From positions 1 through 41,275 of the forward strand of contig CAZBGQ010000013.1 of the NCBI GenBank assembly GCA_964491515.1: a stretch of 41,275 nt of DNA, read 5' to 3'. Shown in pieces: positions 14,326 through 20,974 of the stretch. The stretch's first letter is position 1; each line of letters begins with the position of its first letter. The translations under genes and the position numbers were made by a program. The DNA comes from CAZBGQ01 sp964491515. GTDB lineage: Bacteria > Patescibacteriota > Gracilibacteria > UBA1369 > UBA12473. Below the pieces are notes generated by a model. That model was not told the DNA's origin. It worked only from the letters and a program-made list of their open reading frames with translations, and did not search any database.

Positions 14326-14700
14326 ATGAAAAAATCAACCACACTTGCAGCCGCTCTTGTTCTCCCGTTTATATTGGCGAGTTGTGAAAAACAAGCGTGC
14401 ACAGAGGAAGGGTATGAGGCTACGCTCAATCTCGTGCAGGATGTTAATCGTGACCGATGTCAGGCCTGGCTTGATGGGGATCAACGGACATTTGAGTGTC
14501 CAAATGAGCGACTAGAAGGTGAAGTAGCTGGAGATATCTTTCGTGTGGAATTAGAAAGTACAACCGTAAGCTACATATTTGACGACAAGCAACTTGAACT
14601 TCGCTGTGGAGAGAACACGGTGAACATCAACACGCCAGAGATAATATATGAACTGAGACATCGGTGGCTGGAAATTTTACGTGAATTGGAAGTTGATTGA
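14326..14700 (+). CDS. Small lipoprotein of unknown function
   Basis: The 124-residue product has a signal sequence with the lipobox 'LASC' and a predicted lipidated Cys at residue 20. The mature part is about 105 residues with five further cysteines ('QACTEE', 'DRCQAW', 'FECPNE', 'LRCGEN'), which suggests disulfide bonding outside the cell. The C-terminal 25 residues are likely helical ('YELRHRWLEILRELE'). The stop is TGA. A TGATAC box lies 9 bases before the ATG with TTGAAA upstream at slightly long spacing, so it may be transcribed alone with a very short leader. I recognise no family. Confidence 0.7.
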   Translation: MKKSTTLAAALVLPFILASCEKQACTEEGYEATLNLVQDVNRDRCQAWLDGDQRTFECPNERLEGEVAGDIFRVELESTTVSYIFDDKQLELRCGENTVNINTPEIIYELRHRWLEILRELEVD

Positions 14701-14764
14701 GGCTTTCTGAATAAAACCTCTGGAGACTATCTTGCAGGATTGCTATAGTTGGTATGTTCATTAT

Positions 14765-14839
14765 GTCCCTGTAGTTCAATGGATAGAACAAACCCCTCCT
14801 AAGGGTTAGATCTAGGTTCGACTCCTGGTGGGGACACCA
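14765..14839 (+). tRNA. tRNA-Arg (anticodon CCT)
   Basis: A 75-base cloverleaf with acceptor GTCCCTG pairing with TGGGGAC (two wobble pairs), D arm GTTC...GAAC, anticodon stem AACCC/GGGTT with loop CTCCTAA (anticodon CCT, reading AGG), T stem CTAGG/CCTGG with loop TTCGACT, discriminator A and encoded CCA. Confidence 0.95.
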
Positions 14840-14935
14840 TCTAGGCCCCCTAAATTAAACATGGCCGCTAACAGCCAAATCTGATAGGCTTTTCAATGGC
14901 TAAAAACTAATAACTATCAACTAAAAACTAACATC

Positions 14936-15814
14936 ATGCCTCCAAAGAAATCTGAAACATTACCGGTGCTCGGTTTTTTCGGCACAATCAAGGCCGCTTT
15001 TTATTCTCCAGAATTTTATAAGAATCTCGATCGTCGCAAAGGGGGAAAAGCATTTGGTTATTTTGCTTTACTCACCGCATTGTACGTTGTGATCTTGGGC
15101 GCAAGTTTATGGTTTGGTACGCTACGAGGTTTGGAGATAAGCCCTGAAAGCGTGGGAGAACATCTAAGTTCAGTTTATCCAGAAGAGTTGGTTATTACGG
15201 TGAAGGACGCACAGGTTTCCACAAACGGAGAGGAACCACTATTCATGGACGCACCTGCAGAATGGGCGGAGTTTATGGAAGCGGTCGAAATAGATCATTT
15301 AGCAGTGATTGATACAACCACTCCATTCAGTGTGCCTCAATTCAAGGAGTATGCAGCTTTTACTTGGTTGACCAGTGATAGTTTGTACTACGTGGATGAT
15401 CAAAATGGAGAAATTTCCGGGGCGGAACTCACTGGGGTTGAGGACATCGAAATAACAAAATCCAAGGTGGATCAATTCGCAGTAATAGTAACAAGTACAT
15501 TGAAAAAACTCATTCCGTTGCTCATTGTTGGAGGGGTAATCGTGGTTTTCATTTTACTTTTGGCGTGGCATTCACTTTATCTCCTTTTTGTTGCAGCTTT
15601 GATTTCTTTGGTTCGAAATTCTTTCAAACTGCCTGCTGGATTTGGGCTTAGCTACAAAACCGGTCTTTACGCTATGACTTACACCTACGCGGCTATGTTA
15701 GTAATGTTGCTCATCAATGTAGCGACACCACTATCCTTCACGGGATTCCCGTTCATGGTCACGCTCATTACCTTGGCTGGGGTTGGATTGAATTTGAAGC
15801 ACCTGAAGGATTAA
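14936..15814 (+). CDS. DUF1189-like multi-pass membrane protein
   Basis: The 292-residue protein has an N-terminal segment 'GFFGTIKAAFYSPEFYKNL' followed by a membrane helix (about 43-64), a long extracytoplasmic loop (about 65-185), and a C-terminal bundle of hydrophobic segments at about 193-222, 240-262 and 268-285. This layout, including the 'SPEFY' start, fits the DUF1189 family of unknown function. The loop is acidic and rich in Thr and Val. The gene follows tRNA-Arg by 96 bases. Its TAA stop falls in TTAA at 15811-15814, shared with the stop of the convergent ABC transporter. The family call is from overall pattern only. Confidence 0.65.
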   Translation: MPPKKSETLPVLGFFGTIKAAFYSPEFYKNLDRRKGGKAFGYFALLTALYVVILGASLWFGTLRGLEISPESVGEHLSSVYPEELVITVKDAQVSTNGEEPLFMDAPAEWAEFMEAVEIDHLAVIDTTTPFSVPQFKEYAAFTWLTSDSLYYVDDQNGEISGAELTGVEDIEITKSKVDQFAVIVTSTLKKLIPLLIVGGVIVVFILLLAWHSLYLLFVAALISLVRNSFKLPAGFGLSYKTGLYAMTYTYAAMLVMLLINVATPLSFTGFPFMVTLITLAGVGLNLKHLKD

Positions 15815-17583
15815 TCTAAATATCCTCCAACTTGCAAATTCCATAGTTTCTTATACAAACTATTTTTGTTGCGTATGAGTGTGGAATGGCTTCCTTCTTC
15901 AATGATTTTCCCTCCATCTAATACAAGTATGCGGTCCATACTAACAATAGTGGATAGGCGGTGAGCGATCACGAAGGTGGTCTTTTGCTTCATGAGTTTT
16001 TTGAGCGCATCCTGAATCAATCGCTCCGATTCAGAGTCGAGGTTAGAGGTGGCTTCATCCAAGATGAGGATCTTGGCATTACTGAGAATCGCACGGGCGA
16101 TGGCAATACGTTGACGTTCACCTCCAGAAAGTTTAACCCCACGTTCTCCTACAAATGTTTGATATTTCTTAGGAAAAGTTTGAATAAATTCATGACAGTG
16201 AGCCATTTTGGCAGCCGCAATCACTTCTTCGTCTGAAGCTTGAAGTCGACCATAGCGAATATTGTCTATCAACGTTCGATGAAACAAGACCGGATCTTGC
16301 GGTACGAGCGCAATTTGTCGGCGCAAACTATCCTGAGTCACGCGGGCAATGTCTTCTCCATCAATGAGGAGCTTACCTTTTTCAACATCAAACAGACGTA
16401 AAATCAGTTTAGTGAGTGTCGATTTCCCGCCCCCGGAAGGACCAATCAAGGCTACTTTTTCACTAGGATTGACCTTCATTGAGAAGTTTTTGAGCACGCC
16501 TTTATCTCCTCCGTAAGAGAAGGTGACATTTTTGAACTCAACTTTGCCATGTTGCAGGGCAATGGGTTTAGCCTTGGGATGATCTTTGACTTCATAAGGA
16601 GTTTCGATGATCTTTACCATTTCTTCAGCATCTGCAAATTGTTCATACAAGCGGCGAACAATTCGTCCAAAGTTCCACAACTGGCGGAATAGTTCCATTA
16701 AATAACCTTGGATGAGCACAAAATCACCCACAGTGAGCGTGCCTTTTTTCCAGAGTTGAATTGAAACATAGAGCACCGTAAAAGTCAGTATAATCATGAG
16801 CACAGCCTGGACCGCTTCAATCAGGTCATTGAATAGCCATGATGTGCGGGTGCGGCGTGACCATTTTTCAGTAACCTTATCGAATCGTTGCTTCTCATAA
16901 GGGAGCGTAGCGAAAAGTTTCAGATTGACGTTGTTGGTTATGGTATCGGCAATGCTAGCCGTGACTTCAGTGTCTGCTTTTACACGTTTGGTGTCGTATT
17001 TTTCAACCTTATAAAGAGAAACATAGTAGTTGAAACCAATAAAAATCACACTCCAAATCATCACTGGAATACCCAAAAGAGGACTCATGTAAAAGAGAAC
17101 ACCCATTACAATCACCCCACGAAGAGCAATCGGGTAGAGCTCGTAGAAAACATTGTCCATGACCCCTTCGAACGCTCGGGTGAGACGCCCTACTTTTTTA
17201 ACAAGCGAGCCTACAAAATTGTTATTGAAGAAATTATAGGAGTGACGATGAAGCACTTCAAAGCACTCATTAGCAATACGACGCATGCCTCGGCTTTCTA
17301 CGTGCGCCAAACAGAAATCAGCGGTTCGCCAACCAATAGTTGCGATCACATCCACTAATACAATTAGGAGGAGTAGTCGAAACAGCTCAGCTCCTACAAC
17401 ATCTGTAGAAAGCGTCTCTGCTCCTTCTACCATGGCATCAATGAAATACTTAAATAGCACCGGCCACATCATTCCGGACACAATGGATACGGTGAGGCCA
17501 ATCGAGGCCACAACAGTATAGCCCTTGAGGTGACTCAAGATTTTAAAGTAGAACGATATGGTCTGACGTGTACTTTTTTTCAT
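15811..17583 (-). CDS. ABC exporter, fused permease-ATPase
   Basis: The 590-residue half-transporter has six transmembrane helices in about residues 20-320 and a nucleotide-binding domain from about 345. Walker A is 'GPSGGGKSTL', the Q-loop is 'ALVPQDPVLFH', the signature is 'LSGGERQRIAIARAIL', Walker B is 'ILILDEATSNLD', and the switch His is in 'VIAHRLSTI'. It should work as a homodimer, or with a partner elsewhere, exporting lipids, peptides or drugs in the MsbA/multidrug class. The substrate cannot be told from sequence. Its own promoter (17682-17710) is followed by a leader with a hairpin and T tract only about 13 bases before the ATG, suggesting expression controlled by attenuation. Confidence 0.93.
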   Translation of the reverse strand: MKKSTRQTISFYFKILSHLKGYTVVASIGLTVSIVSGMMWPVLFKYFIDAMVEGAETLSTDVVGAELFRLLLLIVLVDVIATIGWRTADFCLAHVESRGMRRIANECFEVLHRHSYNFFNNNFVGSLVKKVGRLTRAFEGVMDNVFYELYPIALRGVIVMGVLFYMSPLLGIPVMIWSVIFIGFNYYVSLYKVEKYDTKRVKADTEVTASIADTITNNVNLKLFATLPYEKQRFDKVTEKWSRRTRTSWLFNDLIEAVQAVLMIILTFTVLYVSIQLWKKGTLTVGDFVLIQGYLMELFRQLWNFGRIVRRLYEQFADAEEMVKIIETPYEVKDHPKAKPIALQHGKVEFKNVTFSYGGDKGVLKNFSMKVNPSEKVALIGPSGGGKSTLTKLILRLFDVEKGKLLIDGEDIARVTQDSLRRQIALVPQDPVLFHRTLIDNIRYGRLQASDEEVIAAAKMAHCHEFIQTFPKKYQTFVGERGVKLSGGERQRIAIARAILSNAKILILDEATSNLDSESERLIQDALKKLMKQKTTFVIAHRLSTIVSMDRILVLDGGKIIEEGSHSTLIRNKNSLYKKLWNLQVGGYLD

Positions 17584-17596
17584 GATAGTGAGAAAT

Positions 17597-17667
17597 AAAA
17601 AAACCTCATTACGGAGAGGTCACCAGGTTTTAGGCCGAAGCTTAACCTGTTGACTTACGGTATGAGG
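17597..17667 (-). promoter_or_regulatory. Attenuator-like leader of the ABC exporter
   Basis: On the minus strand the short leader folds as CAGGTT/AACCTG (17644-17649 with 17624-17629), then a hairpin CCTC/GAGG (17616-17619 with 17604-17607) followed directly by seven T residues (17597-17603). The upstream CCTCAT (17662-17667) can also pair with ATGAGG (17604-17609), the same bases as the terminator arm, so two exclusive structures are possible. The signal sensed is unknown. Confidence 0.5.
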
Positions 17668-17681
17668 TGCGGGGCAAGATG

Positions 17682-17710
17682 AAAATACGCCTAAAGCTGA
17701 GATGCGTCAA
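17682..17710 (-). promoter_or_regulatory. Promoter of the ABC exporter
   Basis: TTGACG (17705-17710) and TATTTT (17682-17687) on the minus strand are separated by 17 bases. The predicted start is near 17675, giving a leader of about 92 bases that contains the attenuator. Confidence 0.6.
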
Positions 17711-17789
17711 GGGTGAATTTGACAAAAAGTAGATTAATCGAGGATTACTCGAGGAGTATGCTTATTGGAAGGATTGTCCGAAGGTGGTG

Positions 17790-17798
17790 TGCTAATAT
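17790..17798 (+). promoter_or_regulatory. Extended -10 promoter six bases before ATG (DUF3955 gene)
   Basis: TG-C-TAATAT (17790-17798) is followed by six bases and the ATG at 17805, predicting a leaderless mRNA. The same arrangement is seen before 18014, 22204 and purN. Confidence 0.6.
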
Positions 17799-17804
17799 CA
17801 AGGC

Positions 17805-17993
17805 ATGAAAAAAGTATATGTTCCATTCGTTTTTTTAGGTCTGGGTGCAGCTTGCCTGATTGCTTTTCATGTGATCGGTTCGGAAGTGGCTCCAGATGGC
17901 GAACTCATCGAATCCTTTTGGCTTATTCCGATTGGGGAATTGTTGATTGCAATAGGTTTAGTGACAGCCCTCGTCCTATATATTAAGAAGTAA
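17805..17993 (+). CDS. Two-helix small membrane protein, DUF3955-like
   Basis: The 62-residue protein has two hydrophobic helices (about 5-26 and 41-60) joined by a short acidic loop 'GSEVAPDGELIESFWLIPIGE'. The sequence 'DGxLxExFxLIPIG' between helices is characteristic of the DUF3955 family, whose function is unknown. It ends in two Lys residues. It lies 20 bases before the VIT1-like gene, but each gene has its own extended -10 box, so they may be transcribed separately as well as together. A frame that overlaps it from 17765 has no such pattern and is ignored. Confidence 0.7.
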   Translation: MKKVYVPFVFLGLGAACLIAFHVIGSEVAPDGELIESFWLIPIGELLIAIGLVTALVLYIKK

Positions 17994-17998
17994 TAATC

Positions 17999-18007
17999 TG
18001 ATATAAT
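17999..18007 (+). promoter_or_regulatory. Extended -10 promoter six bases before ATG (VIT1-like gene)
   Basis: TG-A-TATAAT (17999-18007) is followed by cccctc and the ATG at 18014. The expected start point coincides with the start codon. Confidence 0.7.
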
Positions 18008-18013
18008 CCCCTC

Positions 18014-18709
18014 ATGAAAAAATCCTCAGAACAGAACAGCTGGCTTCCTGATTTTGTATATGGAGGGATGGATGGCGCCGTTACAACTTTTGCTGTGGTT
18101 GCAGGTGTGGCCGGAGCTCAATTGAGCACAGCGGTGGTGTTGATTTTAGGTTTTGCAAATTTATTTGCGGATGGGTTTTCTATGGCAGTGGGTAAATATT
18201 CAAGTGACCGAGCCGAGCAACAACGTATTCATCAGGTACGATCCCAATTAGGTAAACGGATTAATGATGATCCGGAAGGAGAGCGAAAAGAATTGACCAC
18301 CGTATTAAAACGACAAGGATTTAAAGGAAAAGATTTGGGTGGCGCTGTTAATGTGATTAGTGCGAATGAGATGGTGTGGATTGATACCATGATGCGACAC
18401 AAATTTCATCTCATTGATGATCAGATTTCTCCTGTTTCGGGAGGGGTGACAACCTTTATTGCCTTCAATCTTATTGGATTCGTTCCTTTGGCAGCATATG
18501 TGTTGAATCCACTATTTAAATTACCTCCTGAGAATTTATTTGCATGGACGGTAGGATTTACGTTGTTGGCTCTCTTTGCAGTGGGGGCAATTAAAGGAAA
18601 ATTATTGAAACAAAGTTGGTTGTGGTCGGGCCTGGAAACGATGTTTATTGGAGGCGCTGCTGCTGCCATTGCTTATCTGGTGGGGTACCTTTTGAGGAAC
18701 ATCCAGTAA
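18014..18709 (+). CDS. VIT1/CCC1-family metal transporter
   Basis: The 231-residue membrane protein matches the VIT1/CCC1 family of Fe2+/Mn2+ transporters. It has the first helix with 'DFVYGGMDGAVTTFAVVAGVAGA', the second with 'VLILGFANLFADGFSMAVGKYSS', a cytosolic hydrophilic region (about 70-130) with charged helices, and three more hydrophobic helices to the end. Conserved Asp and Met residues in helices 1 and 2 are those that bind metal in the family. It would move iron or manganese out of the cytosol, probably by proton exchange. This fits with the Fe-S and flavin redox proteins in the window, though no direct link is shown. Confidence 0.88.
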   Translation: MKKSSEQNSWLPDFVYGGMDGAVTTFAVVAGVAGAQLSTAVVLILGFANLFADGFSMAVGKYSSDRAEQQRIHQVRSQLGKRINDDPEGERKELTTVLKRQGFKGKDLGGAVNVISANEMVWIDTMMRHKFHLIDDQISPVSGGVTTFIAFNLIGFVPLAAYVLNPLFKLPPENLFAWTVGFTLLALFAVGAIKGKLLKQSWLWSGLETMFIGGAAAAIAYLVGYLLRNIQ

Positions 18710-18729
18710 GGGTGTCAATACAAAGCGAC

Positions 18730-18773
18730 TTGACGGTGAGTTCGCCCTCACCTATAGTGAGGACAAGCTCACT
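18730..18773 (+). promoter_or_regulatory. SOS operon promoter with two phased inverted repeats (candidate LexA operators)
   Basis: TTGACG (18730-18735), 17 bases, TATAGT (18753-18758). Inside the spacer lies the perfect inverted repeat GGTGAG-N6-CTCACC (18735-18752), and over the -10 and start site lies AGTGAG-N6-CTCACT (18756-18773). Their centres are 21 bases apart, two helical turns, so two repressor dimers would sit on the same face of the DNA. This precedes the operon that contains lexA. Confidence 0.7.
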
Positions 18774-18799
18774 TGGGCTTATTCCTAACCCACCTTCCC

Positions 18800-18964
18800 A
18801 TGAAACTCTTTTTTCTCTTCTATTGGGGGACGTTCCTTATAGGATATTGGGCCGTCCATTCATATTCGACCTATCATCGGCAACATGTATTACGTCATGA
18901 ATATGCAGAACGACATCGACGTCGTTTGAATAGCCGGGCTCGTCGTCAAATGAATCTATTTTAA
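18800..18964 (+). CDS. 54-aa single-pass membrane protein, first gene of the lexA operon
   Basis: The start is the ATG at 18800, preceded by the pyrimidine-rich 'cccaccttccc' typical of this genome; an earlier TTG at 18773 overlaps the operator and is rejected. The protein has one membrane helix at about residues 2-20 ('KLFFLFYWGTFLIGYWAVH') and a very basic cytosolic tail rich in Arg and His ('RHEYAERHRRRLNSRARRQ'). It is the first gene after the candidate LexA-controlled promoter and lies 17 bases before lexA. Small membrane proteins next to lexA, such as YneA, SidA and DidA, stop cell division during DNA damage. A similar role is inferred from position and topology only. Confidence 0.6.
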   Translation: MKLFFLFYWGTFLIGYWAVHSYSTYHRQHVLRHEYAERHRRRLNSRARRQMNLF

Positions 18965-18981
18965 TAAACCTTTCTTTTCTC

Positions 18982-19599
18982 ATGGAAAAACTCACGCCAA
19001 AACAATCTAAAATCTACAAATTCATTGAACGCTATCAATTCAAAAATGGAGCCTCTCCAACTATTGGAGAAATGCGAAAATATTTGGATGTTAGTTCTGA
19101 CAATAGCATTCTTAAGCATTTGAATGGATTGACTGAAAAAGGTTACATTAAACGCGACAATACTCCGCGTGGTATCAAAATGTTGGCAAATGTTCGGGAG
19201 CAGTTTGAGGCAGCCGCAGATTTGATTCGGGTCCCATTACTTGGCACTATCCCGGCTGGAGGAGCGGTGGATGCAGAGGAACATATATTGGATACATTCG
19301 AAATTGGGCATGGCCTTATGAAGAGTCAAAACGGTGCATTTCTTTTGAGAGTGACTGGAAATAGCATGATTGATGCAGGAATTTTTGAAGGAGATATGGT
19401 CTTGGTCTTACCAGAAGAAAGCGCTCGGCATGGAGATGTTGTTGTGGCGTTGGTTGATGGTGATAGCACAGTTAAACGCTACATGAATGAGAAGGGGAAA
19501 GTTTATCTAAAAGCGGAAAATCCGGAATACGAAAATATTTATCCTCAAGGTTCACTTGAAATTCAAGGAGTGGTGAGTGGCCTCATTCGAAACTATTAG
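18982..19599 (+). CDS. lexA: LexA repressor
   Basis: The 205-residue protein has an N-terminal winged helix-turn-helix (about 1-68, 'LTPKQSKIYKFIERYQFKNG', 'SPTIGEMRKYL', 'NSILKHLNGLTEKGYIKRD') and a C-terminal self-cleaving peptidase domain. The scissile bond is Ala92-Gly93 in 'GTIPAGGAV'. The catalytic Ser is S128 in 'VTGNSMIDAGI' and the Lys is K165 in 'GDSTVKRYM'. Everything needed for RecA-stimulated autoproteolysis is present. It is second in an operon with the 54-aa membrane protein and dinB, under a promoter with two phased inverted repeats, which fits autoregulation. The wing/recognition helix differs from E. coli, in keeping with a different operator. Confidence 0.95.
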   Translation: MEKLTPKQSKIYKFIERYQFKNGASPTIGEMRKYLDVSSDNSILKHLNGLTEKGYIKRDNTPRGIKMLANVREQFEAAADLIRVPLLGTIPAGGAVDAEEHILDTFEIGHGLMKSQNGAFLLRVTGNSMIDAGIFEGDMVLVLPEESARHGDVVVALVDGDSTVKRYMNEKGKVYLKAENPEYENIYPQGSLEIQGVVSGLIRNY

Positions 19600-19643
19600 T
19601 TGGAGGAAGGTCTCGTTTATTCCTAACCCTTAACCCGTGTGTC

Positions 19644-20825
19644 ATGCGGCCTCAATTTGTGAATCCAAAAGAAACTCCCATTCTTCATGTGGATGCGGAC
19701 GCATTTTTCCCATCAGTGGAGCAGCTCATGGAACCAAAGTATCGAGGGAAACCAGTGATTGTGGGAGGGTGGCATCGCGGGGTGGTATCCAGTGCGAGTT
19801 ATGAGGCACGCCAGTTTGGCGTGCATTCCGCGATGCCGATTTATGAAGCACGCAAATTGTGTCCTCAGGGCATTTTTCTTCGAGGAAATCATCGATTATA
19901 CAGTCATTTTTCTCACAATATGTTTGAGATTTTTAAACGGTTTACCCCAGTGGTTGAGATGACCTCAATTGATGAGGGTTATTTGGATTTGTCTGGAACG
20001 CGTCAAATGCATGGCATCGATTATTTTGGGATTGCTAGTTGTATTTTGGGTGCAGTAAAGAAGGAGTTGGGCATAACTATTTCTGGAGGGCTGTCCACCA
20101 CGAAAATGACCTCTAAAATTGCGTCGTCCCTCTATAAGCCACGTCGACTTACATGGGTGTGGGCGGGAAGGGAACGTGGTTTTCTGGGTGCGCTTCCTTT
20201 GAAGGCGATGCCGGGGATTGGACCAAAAACAATTCCCAAGCTCTCTCGACTGGGATTGGGTACTTTGGGGGATTTGGCCGAAGTCCCATTTGAAACCATG
20301 TGGCATCTAATGGGGGAGCATGGGATTCATTTATGGGAACGTGCCAATGGTATTGATCGACGCTCGGTTCACCCTGAGGCTTATAAGCGTAAATCTATTT
20401 CTGAGGAAAAGACCTTTCCGATAGACATCGATAGTCAGGAATTATTAATTAAAGAGGCGCATCACATGCTCAAAGAGCTTTGTTATCAGTTGAGAAGGGA
20501 CAATCTTTATGCCAAGACCCTTACACTTAAAATTCGGTATAAAGACTTTAAGACATTCACCTTTCAGCGCACATTGGAGCAGGTCTCTAGTTTACCTAAT
20601 GACTTTTTGGACGATCTTCATCAGTTGTTTAAGCGACGGGAGTCTAAGCAGCGTGTTCGGCTCATTGGTGTTGGGCTCAGTCACTTGAAAAACGATGTTC
20701 AGTTGGGAATGTTTGGATCGAGTAGTACTTCGGGGGTTTTGGCGAAGTGCCTCCCTGAAAAACGTCATCAACTGGAAGTACGATTGGACGCATTAAGAGA
20801 AAAATATGGGAAAGGAATTATTTAA
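19644..20825 (+). CDS. dinB: DNA polymerase IV (Y-family)
   Basis: The 393-residue protein is a Y-family translesion polymerase. Catalytic carboxylates are in 'ILHVDADAFFPSVEQ' and 'MTSIDEGYLDLSGT'. The steric-gate aromatic lies in 'DAFFPS', and 'SSASYEARQFGVHSAMP' is the finger region. Thumb helix-hairpin-helix motifs include 'PGIGPKTIPKLSRLGLGTLGDLAE', and the little finger covers about residues 245-370. Near the end 'VQLGMFG' fits a beta-clamp binding motif (QLxxF). It lies 44 bases after lexA on the same strand and should be induced with it during DNA damage. The ATG is preceded by 'aacccttaacccgtgtgtc' without Shine-Dalgarno complementarity. Confidence 0.93.
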   Translation: MRPQFVNPKETPILHVDADAFFPSVEQLMEPKYRGKPVIVGGWHRGVVSSASYEARQFGVHSAMPIYEARKLCPQGIFLRGNHRLYSHFSHNMFEIFKRFTPVVEMTSIDEGYLDLSGTRQMHGIDYFGIASCILGAVKKELGITISGGLSTTKMTSKIASSLYKPRRLTWVWAGRERGFLGALPLKAMPGIGPKTIPKLSRLGLGTLGDLAEVPFETMWHLMGEHGIHLWERANGIDRRSVHPEAYKRKSISEEKTFPIDIDSQELLIKEAHHMLKELCYQLRRDNLYAKTLTLKIRYKDFKTFTFQRTLEQVSSLPNDFLDDLHQLFKRRESKQRVRLIGVGLSHLKNDVQLGMFGSSSTSGVLAKCLPEKRHQLEVRLDALREKYGKGII

Positions 20826-20880
20826 GGCCCTTGAAATAATGGGGGGCTGGGCTAAACTGAATTCAGTGCTTTCCGAATGA

Positions 20881-20955
20881 GCCGAGATAGCTCAGGGGTA
20901 GAGCGGCGCACTCGTAACGCGTAGGTCGTGGGTTCAAATCCCATTCTCGGCTCCA
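20881..20955 (+). tRNA. tRNA-Thr (anticodon CGT)
   Basis: A 75-base cloverleaf with acceptor GCCGAGA/TCTCGGC, D arm GCTC...GAGC, anticodon loop CTCGTAA (anticodon CGT, reading ACG) on a stem GCGCA/CGCGT with an A-C mismatch at the base of the loop, and T arm GTGGG/CCCAT. The discriminator is T and CCA is encoded, so the 3' end is UCCA. That end is complementary to the UGGA of the thrS T-box leader at 40213-40219. Confidence 0.93.
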
Positions 20956-20974
20956 TAAGTTTAACCCGATTATC

